From assembly GCF_900141665.1 (NCBI RefSeq), contig NZ_FQYI01000003.1, forward strand, positions 141,875-205,874: 64,000 nt of DNA. The letters run 5' to 3'. Shown in pieces: positions 1 through 8,638 of the stretch. Numbering within the stretch: position 1 is the stretch's first letter; each line of letters opens with the position of its first letter. The translations under genes were made by a program, and so were the position numbers. Below the pieces are notes generated by a model, which was not told the DNA's origin, searched no databases, and saw nothing but the letters and a program-made list of their open reading frames with translations. Origin of the DNA: Cruoricaptor ignavus. Lineage in GTDB: Bacteria > Bacteroidota > Bacteroidia > Flavobacteriales > Weeksellaceae.

Positions 1-930
1 CACGATATTGGGCACGGTCCATTCTCTCACGCCTTGGAGAATGTGCTGATGAACAGCTGGCATCACGAGAAACTTTCGCTGATTTTAATGCAGGAAATCA
101 ACCGTGAATTCAGCGGTGAGCTGAGCCTTGCCATCGAAATGTTTCAGGGAAAATACCACCGCAATTTCTTCAATCAATTAGTGTCTTCCCAATTGGATGT
201 GGACCGGCTGGATTACTTGAAGCGCGATAGTTTTTACACCGGCGTTGCGGAAGGAAATGTGAATACGCAGCGCATCATTTCGATGATGAATGTCTCTGAA
301 AATGAATTAGTTGTGGATGCGAAAGGCATCTATTCCATCGAGAATTTTCTCACGGCAAGGATGTTTATGTACTGGCAGGTTTACTTCCACAAAACCGCGG
401 CGCTTTCCGAAAGACTTTTGGTGAAAATTTTAGGCAGAGCAAAATTTTTGGCGAAAAGCGGCCAAGACGTTCCTGCGCCGGAAAATCTGCAATATTTTCT
501 GCAAAAAATCGATGAGAATTTAACGAAGGAAGACATCGAAAAATTCACTTTGCTGGATGATAATGATGTAACAATGGCGATGAAACTTTGGCAAAATCAT
601 CCGGATGCTGTGCTGTCTTATTTCTGTAAAGCGGTGATACAGAGGAGGTTACCGAAAACTAAAATACAATCGAAACCTTTTCCACAGGAATTGATCTCGG
701 AAAAAATAAAGGAAGCTGATGTGTTTTTCGGCGAAGGTTTGGGCAGGCATTTCGTAGAAGAAATTTCGCGCAGCCTTTTGCCATACAATAAGGAAGAAAA
801 ACCGATATGGCTTCTGCTGAAAAACGGCAGGAAAATCCGCCTGGAAGATTCTGAAAATCAGATACTTTCATCATCCATCACTACGGAAACCACGAAGCAT
901 ATCCTGTATTTTCCGCGGGAAATTTCCTGA
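1..930 (+). CDS. HD-domain metal-dependent phosphohydrolase, 5' end outside window
   Basis: Reading frame 1 is open from the first base, so the gene begins upstream. The first visible residues, HDIGHGPFSHALE, contain the HD dyad of the HD superfamily with its nearby second-shell His, and VDRLDYLKRD about 60 residues on is typical of the YdhJ/SAMHD1-like branch of dNTPase-like phosphohydrolases. By family, such enzymes hydrolyse phosphate esters of nucleotides in the cytoplasm; the substrate cannot be read here. About 309 residues are visible, so roughly the first quarter is missing. It is followed after 56 bp by lpxD, which has its own promoter box, so it is probably a separate unit. Family assignment is secure, substrate is not. 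Confidence 0.85.
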   Translation, partial: HDIGHGPFSHALENVLMNSWHHEKLSLILMQEINREFSGELSLAIEMFQGKYHRNFFNQLVSSQLDVDRLDYLKRDSFYTGVAEGNVNTQRIISMMNVSENELVVDAKGIYSIENFLTARMFMYWQVYFHKTAALSERLLVKILGRAKFLAKSGQDVPAPENLQYFLQKIDENLTKEDIEKFTLLDDNDVTMAMKLWQNHPDAVLSYFCKAVIQRRLPKTKIQSKPFPQELISEKIKEADVFFGEGLGRHFVEEISRSLLPYNKEEKPIWLLLKNGRKIRLEDSENQILSSSITTETTKHILYFPREIS

Positions 931-972
931 CCGAAAATTTTGCGAAAACCGCACGGAATTAATGCAAATTTC

Positions 973-980
973 TATCTTTG
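973..980 (+). promoter_or_regulatory. -7 box TATCTTTG upstream of lpxD
   Basis: TATCTTTG matches the Bacteroidetes -7 consensus TAnnTTTG. It ends only 6 nt before the lpxD ATG at 987, which implies a nearly leaderless transcript. This is a pattern match; no start-site mapping is available. Confidence 0.6.
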
Positions 981-986
981 CAAGAT

Positions 987-2015
987 ATGGAATTTACGGC
1001 TGGGCAAATTGCGTCTTTTATCGGCGGCAAAGTTATTGGCGATGAGAACGCGCGGATTACCGGTGTTTACCCGATTGAGCAGGCAATGCCAAACGGCTTG
1101 TCATTCATTGCGCAGGAAAAATTTCTGCCACTTTTGAAGGACACGGAGTGTTCCGTAGTCATAGTTTCCGAGAAATTCATCGGCGAAGAAAAATTCCGTC
1201 CCACACTGATTTTGGTGGATGACGCTTACCTTGCCGTGCAGCAGCTGATGAAAATTTACGCGCAAAATAAGCCGCAGAAAACCGGCATAGAAGCCAATTC
1301 GTCCGTTGCTGAAACAGCACAGATTGGTGAAAATGTTTACATCGGAAGTTTTAGCTATGTTTCGGAAAAAGTTAAAATAGGAGATGATTCTCAAATTTAT
1401 CCGCAGGTTTTTATTGGGAATAATGTGAAAATCGGAAGGAATTGCATTATTTACAGCGGGGTTTCCATTTGTGATTATTCTGTGATTGGTGATAATTGCA
1501 TCATCCATTCCAACACGGTGATTGGTGCGGATGGTTTCGGTTTTCAGCCTACGGAAAAAGGCTTCGAGAAAATTCCGCAGCTTGGAAATGTGGTAATTGC
1601 CGATGATGTGGAAATCGGTGCCAACTGCACGATTGACCGCGGAACCATAGGCTCTACGATTATCGGCAAAGGTACGAAAATCGACAACCTGATACAGATT
1701 GCGCACAATGTACGCATCGGCGAAAATAATGTTATAGCAGCGCAGGCAGGAATTGCAGGCTCTGCCACGATTGGTGATTGGAACCAGATTGGCGGGCAAA
1801 GCGGAATCGTAGGCCATATTAAAATTGGAAACCAGGTGAAAATTCAGGCGCAAAGCGGCGTGAATAATAATGTGAACGACGGCGAAATCATTTACGGTTC
1901 GCCTGCGTTTTCTGCTGGAGATTTCCGCAGAAATTATGTGCATTTCAGAAATTTCACGGAAATCGTAAAAAGAATTGAAAATCTTGAAAAAAACGCAAAA
2001 CACAGCGATGAGTGA
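987..2015 (+). CDS. lpxD: UDP-3-O-(3-hydroxyacyl)glucosamine N-acyltransferase LpxD
   Basis: This enzyme adds the N-linked 3-hydroxyacyl chain to UDP-3-O-acyl-glucosamine from acyl-ACP, the third step of lipid A synthesis. The 342-residue protein has the LpxD N-terminal domain (residues 1 to about 100), then a left-handed beta helix of hexapeptide repeats, with the uridine-binding/catalytic segment GADGFGFQP and the catalytic-His region [13 protein letters not shown] 987 is preferred over an upstream TTG at 978 because it lies 6 nt after the promoter box and begins MEFTAGQIA. The stop overlaps the start of lpxC-fabZ by 8 bp, which points to translational coupling within a lipid A operon. Confidence 0.95.
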   Translation: MEFTAGQIASFIGGKVIGDENARITGVYPIEQAMPNGLSFIAQEKFLPLLKDTECSVVIVSEKFIGEEKFRPTLILVDDAYLAVQQLMKIYAQNKPQKTGIEANSSVAETAQIGENVYIGSFSYVSEKVKIGDDSQIYPQVFIGNNVKIGRNCIIYSGVSICDYSVIGDNCIIHSNTVIGADGFGFQPTEKGFEKIPQLGNVVIADDVEIGANCTIDRGTIGSTIIGKGTKIDNLIQIAHNVRIGENNVIAAQAGIAGSATIGDWNQIGGQSGIVGHIKIGNQVKIQAQSGVNNNVNDGEIIYGSPAFSAGDFRRNYVHFRNFTEIVKRIENLEKNAKHSDE

Positions 2016-3408
2016 CAAGCAGAAAACCCTTGCCAAAGAAGCCGAGCTGAAAGGCGTAGGGCTGCATACGGGCAAAGAAGTGAGAATGACGCTGAAACCT
2101 GCAGCGGAAAATACGGGCTTAGTTTTCGTGCGCACCGATCTGGAAGGGCATCCAAGAGTGGAGGCCGATGTGAATTTCGTGACGACTACAGAGCGCGGAA
2201 CCACGCTGGAAAAAAACGGCGTGCGCATACAAACCTGCGAACATCTGCTCGCCGCCTTGGTAGGCTGCGATGTGGATAATGCCATCATCGAAATGGACAG
2301 CGCAGAGCCGCCGATTCTGGACGGTTCGTCAAAATTTTTCGTGGAAGCCATTGAAAATGCTGGAGTTATAGAGCAGGATGCAGAGCGCGAATATTTTGTG
2401 GTGAAGGAAGTAATGCAGTACATCAATCCGGAATCTGGTTCTGAATTAACCATCATTCCTTCCGAAAAATACGAAGTAACAACGATGGTGGATTTCGGCA
2501 CGAAAGTTCTGGGAACGCAGAATGCCACGCTGAAAGATATTTCGGAATTTAAAACGGAAATCGCTTCGGCAAGGACTTTCAGCTTCCTGCACGAAATAGA
2601 AATGCTACTGGATGCAGGCCTGATAAAAGGCGGCGACCTGACGAATGCCATCGTTTATGTGGATAAAGAGCTGACCGACGAAACGGCGCAGAAGTTGAAA
2701 AAAGCGTTTAACAAAGAAGATGTTTCCATCCATCCAAACGGTGTTTTGGATAATTTAACCTTGAAATATCCGAACGAAGCGGCACGGCACAAATTGCTGG
2801 ATGTAGTGGGAGATTTGGCCTTAGCCGGCGTAAAACTGAAGGGCAGGGTGATTGCCAATAAGCCTGGCCACTTCGTAAATACGCAATTTGCGAAGCTTCT
2901 GAACCGGCAATGGAAGCAGGAAAAGAAAAAAAGCGTGCCGCAGTTTGACCTGAGTGCAGAGCCGCTTTACGACATCAAGGGTGTGATGAGAATGCTGCCG
3001 CACCGTCCGCCGTTTTTGCTCATAGATAAAATTCTGGAACTTACAGAAACAATGGCAGTGGGCGTAAAAAATGTAACGATGAATGAGCCATTCTTCGTAG
3101 GGCATTTTCCGGAAGAGCCTGTGATGCCGGGCGTTCTGCTCATCGAAGCAATGGCGCAAACTGGCGGTATCTTTGTGCTGGCCGGTGTTCCGGATCCGGA
3201 AAACTATTCCACCTACTTTATGAAGATGGATAATGTGAAGTTCAAGAAAAAAGTAGTGCCGGGCGATACCGTAGTTTTCCGCATCGAGCTGCTGGAGCCT
3301 ATTCGCCGAGGAATAGTGCAGATGCACGGCGAAGGTTTCGTGGGCGAAAATCTGGTGGTGGAAGCAGACCTGATGGCACAGGTCATAAAAAATAAAAATA
3401 TCGAGTGA
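2008..3408 (+). CDS. lpxC-fabZ: Bifunctional LpxC deacetylase / FabZ dehydratase fusion
   Basis: The N-terminal part (about residues 1-300) is LpxC, the zinc deacetylase that commits UDP-acyl-GlcNAc to lipid A. Its zinc ligands are visible in TCEHLLAAL and in [15 protein letters not shown], and the catalytic His in KPGHFVN. The C-terminal part (about residues 320-466) is FabZ, the 3-hydroxyacyl-ACP dehydratase, with [12 protein letters not shown] and the active-site His in [20 protein letters not shown]. The fusion is known in Bacteroidetes and joins two enzymes that compete for 3-hydroxyacyl-ACP. ATG 2008 fits LpxC better than an upstream TTG at 1975. It overlaps lpxD by 8 bp and shares one base with lpxA (TGATG). 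Confidence 0.97.
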   Translation: MSDKQKTLAKEAELKGVGLHTGKEVRMTLKPAAENTGLVFVRTDLEGHPRVEADVNFVTTTERGTTLEKNGVRIQTCEHLLAALVGCDVDNAIIEMDSAEPPILDGSSKFFVEAIENAGVIEQDAEREYFVVKEVMQYINPESGSELTIIPSEKYEVTTMVDFGTKVLGTQNATLKDISEFKTEIASARTFSFLHEIEMLLDAGLIKGGDLTNAIVYVDKELTDETAQKLKKAFNKEDVSIHPNGVLDNLTLKYPNEAARHKLLDVVGDLALAGVKLKGRVIANKPGHFVNTQFAKLLNRQWKQEKKKSVPQFDLSAEPLYDIKGVMRMLPHRPPFLLIDKILELTETMAVGVKNVTMNEPFFVGHFPEEPVMPGVLLIEAMAQTGGIFVLAGVPDPENYSTYFMKMDNVKFKKKVVPGDTVVFRIELLEPIRRGIVQMHGEGFVGENLVVEADLMAQVIKNKNIE

Positions 3409-4196
3409 TGGTGCATCAGCTGGCTGCCGTGGACAAGCGTGCGAAAATCGGGAAAAATGTGGTGGTAGAACCTTTTACCACGATTGCTGCAGATGTGGAA
3501 ATAGGCAGCGGAACCTGGATAGGGCCAAATGTGACGATAATGGACGGCGCGAGAATCGGGGAGAACTGCCGGATTTTTCCGGGAACGGTGATTGCCGCAA
3601 TTCCGCAGGATTTGAAATTTGACGGCGAGGAATCTCAGGTAATCATCGGTAATAACACCACGATTCGTGAATGCGTAACCGTGAACCGCGGAACGAAGGC
3701 GCTGGGCTACACGAAAGTTGGCAACAACTGCCTGATTATGGCGACTTCGCACATTGCGCACGATTGTGTTTTGGGCGATAATGTAATCATCGTGAACGGC
3801 TGCGGAATTGCAGGCCATGTGGAAATTGGCGATTTCACAATTCTGGGCGGGCTTTCGGCGGTGCACCAGTTTGGGAAAATCGGGAAGCATGTGATGGTTT
3901 CTGGCGGAACCTTGGTGCGGAAGGACATTCCGCCGTATGTAAAGGTGGCGAGAGAACCGATGAGCTATGCAGGCATTAATTCCGTAGGGCTTCGCCGGAG
4001 AGGTTTTACTAATGAGAAAATTTTTGAAATCCAGAAAATTTACCGCTACATTTTCCAGATGAAAATGAATGTAACGCAGGCTATGTCCTTCATTGAAAAG
4101 GAAATGCTGCCCACCGCAGAGCGCGACGAAATTTTGGAATTCATCAAAAATTCACCAAGGGGAATTGTGAAGGGCTATGGCTCGGCGAAAGAGTGA
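3408..4196 (+). CDS. lpxA: UDP-N-acetylglucosamine O-acyltransferase LpxA
   Basis: LpxA transfers a 3-hydroxyacyl chain from ACP to O3 of UDP-GlcNAc, the first step of lipid A synthesis. The 262 residues form a hexapeptide beta helix followed by a helical C-terminal domain, the usual LpxA length. The catalytic His lies in the segment MATSHIAHDCVLG, and GIAGHVEIGDF and SAVHQFGKIG are standard LpxA landmarks. Translation starts at an ATG sharing its A with the lpxC-fabZ TGA, so it depends on upstream translation. The order lpxD, lpxC-fabZ, lpxA is common in Flavobacteriia. Confidence 0.96.
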   Translation: MVHQLAAVDKRAKIGKNVVVEPFTTIAADVEIGSGTWIGPNVTIMDGARIGENCRIFPGTVIAAIPQDLKFDGEESQVIIGNNTTIRECVTVNRGTKALGYTKVGNNCLIMATSHIAHDCVLGDNVIIVNGCGIAGHVEIGDFTILGGLSAVHQFGKIGKHVMVSGGTLVRKDIPPYVKVAREPMSYAGINSVGLRRRGFTNEKIFEIQKIYRYIFQMKMNVTQAMSFIEKEMLPTAERDEILEFIKNSPRGIVKGYGSAKE

Positions 4197-4240
4197 GGCT
4201 AAAGAGCCAGTAAAAAGTAAAAAGGCAAAAGTAAAAAGTA

Positions 4241-4447
4241 ATGACTGATATTTTTGTTTTGGAAGATTCTTCTGATGAGAAAGTTAAGCTTTTGCTTCGA
4301 AAAGCAAAAGAAGCGGGCCTTGCTTTGAAAATTCAGAAACGCATTCCTAAAGAAATCACGAGGGAACTTTCTGAAAAAGAAGAGAAAGAGGCATTTCTTT
4401 ACACATCAAAAGTTAATCTTTCGAAAATAATTGACCGGTACATTTGA
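4241..4447 (+). CDS. Putative antitoxin of a MazF/PemK-like pair
   Basis: This is a 68-residue, highly charged and mostly helical protein (KVKLLLRKAKEAGLALKIQK, then KEITRELSEKEEKEAF) with no domain I recognise. It is called an antitoxin because its stop shares one base (TGATG) with the start of a MazF/PemK-like gene, the usual order for type II modules. Upstream, 4210-4240 is an A-rich stretch with repeated AGTAAAAAG words and no convincing TAnnTTTG box. The call rests on context rather than sequence family. Confidence 0.6.
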   Translation: MTDIFVLEDSSDEKVKLLLRKAKEAGLALKIQKRIPKEITRELSEKEEKEAFLYTSKVNLSKIIDRYI

Positions 4448-4779
4448 TGAGATTTCACAAAGGTGATATAGTTGAGGTAAACTTTCTTTTTGCAGATGGA
4501 CGGCTAAAAGTTCATCCTGCTTTGGTAGTTTCAAATGATGAGCTTCAGGAAGTTGAGGGTATTATTTATTTGGCTTTAATTTCATCAAAAGCAACATTTC
4601 ATCAGTATGCATTTTCAATTGAAGATGGAATGGCAAATTTTAATTTTGCAAAACCAAGCTATGTTAAATGTCAAATAATTGTCGCAAATGTAGAGCGCGA
4701 CATTTACCGCAAATTAGGGATTATGAAATTGGAGTTTGTAGAAAAGGTGATAGAAAAGATAAAACAATCAATATTTTAA
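4447..4779 (+). CDS. MazF/PemK-like toxin
   Basis: This 110-residue protein opens with FHKGDIVEVNFLFADGRLK followed by VHPALVVSND, which matches the PemK/MazF fold: the G-D-I-V strand, an F-x-F-x-D-G-x loop and an R/H-PALVVS strand. By family it would be a sequence-specific mRNA interferase. The Arg before PALV in many MazF proteins is His here, so activity is not certain. The ATG at 4447 overlaps the upstream stop by one base; a TTG at 4444 is unlikely. It lies between lpxA and efp with no obvious link to either. Confidence 0.72.
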   Translation: MRFHKGDIVEVNFLFADGRLKVHPALVVSNDELQEVEGIIYLALISSKATFHQYAFSIEDGMANFNFAKPSYVKCQIIVANVERDIYRKLGIMKLEFVEKVIEKIKQSIF

Positions 4780-4834
4780 CCCGTTAAAAAGCAAACGGCA
4801 GCTGCCGAAAGCAATTAGCAAAAAAAAATTTTTT

Positions 4835-5401
4835 ATGGCGACAAGTAACGATATTAAGAAGGGAATGTGCATCGAGTTCAACAATGATATTTATAAGGTC
4901 ATTGAGTTTCTGCATGTGAAACCGGGTAAGGGGCCGGCTTTTGTGCGCACGAAACTGAAATCAGTAACGAACGGTAAAGTGCTGGACAATACCTTTTCCG
5001 CAGGGCATAAAATCGATGAGGTGAAGGTAATCACCCGGAAATTTCAGTACCTGTACGATGATGATAATGGTTTTCACTTTATGAACAACGACGATTTTTC
5101 GCAAATCTACCTGAACAAGGATATGATTGAAAATGCGCAGTTTATGAAGGCTGGGGAAGAGGTGACCATCATCCTGAAGGAAGCCGATGAAACGCCGCTT
5201 TCTGCGGAAATTCCACCGACGGTTTATCTGGAAGTGGTGGAAGCAGATCCCGGCGTAAAAGGCAACACGGCAACGAACGCGCTGAAAAACGCCATCGTTG
5301 AAACGGGTGCAAGAGTGATGGTGCCGCTGTTCATTGAGCCTGGCGATAAAATTAAAATCAACACGGAAGACGGCGCCTATCTGGAAAGGGTGAAGGAATA
5401 A
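4835..5401 (+). CDS. efp: Translation elongation factor P
   Basis: EF-P binds next to the peptidyl-tRNA and relieves ribosome stalling at polyproline. The 188-residue protein has the three EF-P beta domains: the KOW-like N-terminal domain (GMCIEFNNDIYKVIEF), the modification loop HVKPGKGPAFVR with Lys at the tip, and the C-terminal OB domain ending in VPLFIEPGDKIKINTEDGAY. The leader is A/T-rich and lacks a Shine-Dalgarno site. Length and all landmarks are standard. Confidence 0.98.
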   Translation: MATSNDIKKGMCIEFNNDIYKVIEFLHVKPGKGPAFVRTKLKSVTNGKVLDNTFSAGHKIDEVKVITRKFQYLYDDDNGFHFMNNDDFSQIYLNKDMIENAQFMKAGEEVTIILKEADETPLSAEIPPTVYLEVVEADPGVKGNTATNALKNAIVETGARVMVPLFIEPGDKIKINTEDGAYLERVKE

Positions 5402-5439
5402 TTCATCATTTATCACTCATCAATTATCATTTATAAACG

Positions 5440-6339
5440 GTGCGTTTCACACATCCACAAACGCTGAAATCCATTGCGGAAATCATTGATTGTCAATTCG
5501 TTGGCGATGAAGATTTTCCAGTTTTGGGCACGAATGAAATCCATCTTGTTCAGCCGGGAGAAATCGTGTTTGTAAATCACCCGAAATATTACGACAAGGC
5601 GCTGAAATCTTTGGCCACGGTAATTCTCATCGACAAAGAAGTGGAGGTTCCGGAAGGAAAAGCGCTGCTGATTTCGGAAGATCCGTTCAGGGATTTTAAC
5701 CGGATTAATACGCATTTTACCAAAATATCCAACTTTCGCGAAGAAAGGCACGCCTTGGAAATCGGGGAAAATAGCTTCATTCATCCGTCGGTTGTTTTGG
5801 GAAATGAGGTGAAAATCGGCAGCAATTGCCATATTTTCCCGAATGTAGTAATTGGCGACAGAACGGTCATTGGCGATGATGTGATCATCCAAAGCAATAC
5901 GGTTTTGGGCGGAGATGCTTTTTATTACAGAAAAATCGACGGGAAGTTTGACCGGCTGATTTCCGTGGGAAATGTGGTGATTGAAAACAATGTAGAAATT
6001 GGCAACGGCTGCACGATAGACCGCGGCGTAACGGATTCTACGGTGATTGGCGAAGGCTCTGTGCTTGATAACCAGATACAGATTGGCCACGATACGAAAA
6101 TCGGCAAACGGGCGCTGATAGCTTCTCAGACGGGAATCGCAGGCTGCTGCGTTGTGGAAGATGATGTTACGATTTGGGGTCAGGTAGGCATTGCATCGGG
6201 AAACCGTATTGCGAAGGGCTCTGTATTGATGGGGAAAACCGGCGTGAACAGGGACTTAGAAACGGGAACATACATCGGGATGTTTGCCGAGGATTATCGG
6301 GAATATCTCAAAAAAGAGGTGAAGCTGAGAAATTTATAG
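5440..6339 (+). CDS. LpxD-like N-acyltransferase paralogue
   Basis: This 299-residue protein has an LpxD-type N-terminal domain (TLKSIAEIIDCQFVGDEDF) and a hexapeptide beta helix with IQIGHDTKIG at the catalytic-His position and GDAFYYRK where LpxD at 987 has GADGFGFQP. It lacks the C-terminal helical extension of canonical LpxD. It may be a second lipid A N-acyltransferase or an acyltransferase for another UDP sugar. The start is a GTG at 5440, 38 bp after efp; no in-frame ATG lies near. The gap holds an ATCA-rich repeat-like sequence. The fold is certain, the acceptor is not. Confidence 0.8.
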   Translation: MRFTHPQTLKSIAEIIDCQFVGDEDFPVLGTNEIHLVQPGEIVFVNHPKYYDKALKSLATVILIDKEVEVPEGKALLISEDPFRDFNRINTHFTKISNFREERHALEIGENSFIHPSVVLGNEVKIGSNCHIFPNVVIGDRTVIGDDVIIQSNTVLGGDAFYYRKIDGKFDRLISVGNVVIENNVEIGNGCTIDRGVTDSTVIGEGSVLDNQIQIGHDTKIGKRALIASQTGIAGCCVVEDDVTIWGQVGIASGNRIAKGSVLMGKTGVNRDLETGTYIGMFAEDYREYLKKEVKLRNL

Positions 6340-6395
6340 AGGAAAAAATTTTAGCAGAAAGATTAAATTGAGTAAATTTACCGAAAGTTTTAGGA

Positions 6396-6683
6396 ATGCT
6401 GACTTCTCTGCAAATTAATACGATAATCAATACGCTGAAACCTTATGCACCGAAAAGCATCGGTGTGTTTGGTTCTGCAGCTCGTGGCGAGGATTTGGAG
6501 AGCAGTGATATTGACATCCTTTATAACTTTGAAAACGGAATCACGCTGTTTCAGCTTGCGAAAATGCAGTACGAGCTGGAAGAACGGCTGAACCGAAAGG
6601 TGGATTTGATTTCTGCAAGCTACATCAGTCCGTATTTGGAAGAGGGTATCAACAGGGATTTGAAGGTGATTTATGAAGCCTGA
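6396..6683 (+). CDS. mntA: MntA-like nucleotidyltransferase antitoxin
   Basis: This 95-residue minimal nucleotidyltransferase carries the GSx10DxD motif: GSAARGEDLESSDIDILY. In MntA-HepT modules this enzyme adds AMP units to a Tyr of the HEPN toxin and so silences it. Its last 11 bp overlap the start of the HepT gene, as is usual for the pair. A TAAATTTA word at 6373-6380 is a weak promoter candidate. Family is clear; membership of MntA rather than another minimal nucleotidyltransferase is inferred from the neighbour. Confidence 0.85.
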   Translation: MLTSLQINTIINTLKPYAPKSIGVFGSAARGEDLESSDIDILYNFENGITLFQLAKMQYELEERLNRKVDLISASYISPYLEEGINRDLKVIYEA

Positions 6684-7020
6684 GGATGAAGCGAGGCTGC
6701 AGCATATTCTGGATTCAGCGGATAAGATTTTAGAAATTTATTCGGAAGTGGATTTCCGAAAATTTTCGGAAGATTGGCGAAGTCAGGATTTGATGATAAG
6801 GCATTTTGAAATTATTGGCGAAGCGGCGAAGCATTTGAGTGAAGAATTGAGGAATGAGTACGATGATGTGGAATGGCGTGCTGTGATGGGAATGCGGAAC
6901 CTCCTGATCCATCAGTATTTCGATGTGGATGTTGCCACAGTCTGGAATACGGTGAGCTGGGATTTGAAGCCTTTTAAACAGAAGATTGAAGGAATTTTAG
7001 CTAAAGATAACAAAGCTTAA
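6673..7020 (+). CDS. hepT: HepT-like HEPN ribonuclease toxin
   Basis: This 115-residue DUF86/HEPN protein has the Rx4HxY catalytic motif as RNLLIHQY near residue 77-84. In the known system HepT is a ribonuclease that is kept inactive by MntA-dependent AMPylation of the motif Tyr. All key residues are present, so the module looks intact. It overlaps mntA by 11 bp and is followed 28 bp later by sucD, with which it has no evident functional link. Confidence 0.87.
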   Translation: MKPEDEARLQHILDSADKILEIYSEVDFRKFSEDWRSQDLMIRHFEIIGEAAKHLSEELRNEYDDVEWRAVMGMRNLLIHQYFDVDVATVWNTVSWDLKPFKQKIEGILAKDNKA

Positions 7021-7048
7021 ACGAAAAAAATTACAAAAACATAACACT

Positions 7049-7927
7049 ATGTCAGTATTAGTAAACAAAGATTCGAAAGTAATCGTTCAGGGATTTACAG
7101 GGAATGAAGGTACTTTCCACGCTGAGCAGATGATCGAGTACGGCACCAATGTGGTAGGCGGCGTAACGCCTGGGAAAGGTGGCAGCGAGCATCTTGGCAA
7201 GCCGGTCTTCAATTCCGTGGCGGAAGCTGTGGAAAAAACCGGCGCGGATGTTTCCATTATTTTCGTGCCGCCTGCATTTGCTGCGGATGCCATTATGGAA
7301 GCGGCAGAAGCCGGCGTGAAAGTCATCGTGTGCATCACGGAAGGAATTCCTGTGGCTGATATGGTGAAGGTGAAGGACTACATCAGGGATAAAGGCAGTC
7401 GCCTTATCGGGCCGAACTGCCCTGGTGTGATTACTTCCGGCGAAGCGAAAATCGGCATTATGCCTGGCTTCGTTTTCAAAAAAGGAAAAGTGGGCATCGT
7501 TTCAAAATCTGGAACTTTGACCTACGAAGCTGCAGATCAGGTGGTGAGGGCAGGCTACGGCGTTTCCACAGCGATTGGAATCGGCGGTGACCCAATCATC
7601 GGCACAACGACGAAAGAAGCGCTGGAACTTTTCATTAACGATGATGAAACCGAAGCGGTGGTGATGATCGGTGAAATTGGTGGCTCTCTGGAAGCGGAAG
7701 CTGCGAGATGGTATAAGGAAAGCGGTTCCAAAAAACCTGTGGTGGGCTTTATCGCTGGCCAAACCGCGCCGAAAGGCAGGACGATGGGGCACGCCGGCGC
7801 AATTGTAGGTGGTGCAGAAGACACAGCGCAAGCCAAGATGGCGATTATGAGAGAATGTGGCATCACCGTTGTAGATTCTCCAGCTGACATCGGCAAAACT
7901 GTTGGGCAGGTTCTAGGAAATAATTGA
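7049..7927 (+). CDS. sucD: Succinyl-CoA synthetase alpha subunit
   Basis: SucD carries the CoA-binding Rossmann domain and the phosphohistidine of succinyl-CoA synthetase, which converts succinyl-CoA to succinate with ATP or GTP formation in the TCA cycle. The 292-residue protein shows [38 protein letters not shown] and the active-site His in [11 protein letters not shown]. No sucC lies in the window, so the beta subunit is encoded elsewhere. The porin-like gene downstream starts 8 bp after the stop. Confidence 0.97.
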   Translation: MSVLVNKDSKVIVQGFTGNEGTFHAEQMIEYGTNVVGGVTPGKGGSEHLGKPVFNSVAEAVEKTGADVSIIFVPPAFAADAIMEAAEAGVKVIVCITEGIPVADMVKVKDYIRDKGSRLIGPNCPGVITSGEAKIGIMPGFVFKKGKVGIVSKSGTLTYEAADQVVRAGYGVSTAIGIGGDPIIGTTTKEALELFINDDETEAVVMIGEIGGSLEAEAARWYKESGSKKPVVGFIAGQTAPKGRTMGHAGAIVGGAEDTAQAKMAIMRECGITVVDSPADIGKTVGQVLGNN

Positions 7928-7935
7928 TAAAGTTA

Positions 7936-8598
7936 ATGAAGAAGATTTTCATAACATCTGCGTTGATTGCTGCCTCTGCAGTGTCAGCGCAGATTGATTT
8001 TAGCAGCACCCGTTTCGGAATCACGGGTGGATACAATTATTCGCGCGTGCGGAATGCGCACAATCCTTCCGGGCCAAGGCATACTTTCCAAGCCGGAGTG
8101 CTGGCGCTGATTCCGGTTGATAATAATGATCAATTCTATCTCCAGCCGGAGATTACCTACTACGGTGCAGGAGAAACCGGAAAAGACAAAGATGCCAAAA
8201 ACCGCCCGGGATATGATGCACTTTATGCTATTAATTATATCAGCGTGCCTGTTTTTGCAAAGGTTTATTTCTCAGAATCCGAAAGTGAATTTTTCGGAAT
8301 GATAGGCCCGAGGTTCAATTTTGTGATTAATGAGAAAACAGAAAAGTATCCTGAAAATAAGCCTTATTATTCAAAGGATACGGAGTTTGGTGATGCTGCA
8401 AAGTTCCACTTGGCTTTAGCTGCGGGGTTGGGGTTCAGCTATAAGCGGCAGCTGGAAGTCGCCCTTCATTATGATTTTGGGATTTCCAATACCTATCCCC
8501 ACCTGAAGAATTCGCCGGATGCGAATGTTGATAATGCTGCGAAACTTCACAAGGCACAGCACATCGCCGGCGTTACATTAAATTATATATTCCCGTAA
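7936..8598 (+). CDS. Small outer-membrane beta-barrel protein
   Basis: This 220-residue protein begins with a signal peptide (MKKIFITSALIAASAVSAQ, cleavage after SAQ) and continues with alternating aromatic beta strands (FGITGGYNYSRV, QFYLQPEITYYG, LEVALHYDFGIS) ending in GVTLNYIFP, as in PorT/OmpW-like 'outer membrane beta-barrel' families of Bacteroidetes. The ATG at 7936 is chosen over an upstream TTG at 7924 because it gives a clean signal peptide. It is 8 bp after sucD and is followed by a strong terminator. Cargo or role is unknown. Confidence 0.82.
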   Translation: MKKIFITSALIAASAVSAQIDFSSTRFGITGGYNYSRVRNAHNPSGPRHTFQAGVLALIPVDNNDQFYLQPEITYYGAGETGKDKDAKNRPGYDALYAINYISVPVFAKVYFSESESEFFGMIGPRFNFVINEKTEKYPENKPYYSKDTEFGDAAKFHLALAAGLGFSYKRQLEVALHYDFGISNTYPHLKNSPDANVDNAAKLHKAQHIAGVTLNYIFP

Positions 8599-8606
8599 AT
8601 AAATTG

Positions 8607-8638
8607 ATTCCCGAAGCTGAAGTTTCGGGAATTTTTTT
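8607..8638. terminator. Bidirectional terminator between barrel gene and ABC permease
   Basis: A 9-bp stem ATTCCCGAA / TTCGGGAAT (8607-8615 and 8623-8631) with a 7-nt loop is followed by seven T. It sits between the ends of two convergent genes and overlaps the permease stop codon. Confidence 0.85.

Noticed and set aside
1101..2651. 516-codon frame on the minus strand across lpxD and lpxC-fabZ
   Set aside because: It is antisense to two well-supported genes, and its text has no domain or strand pattern; low stop density comes from codon bias of the plus-strand genes.
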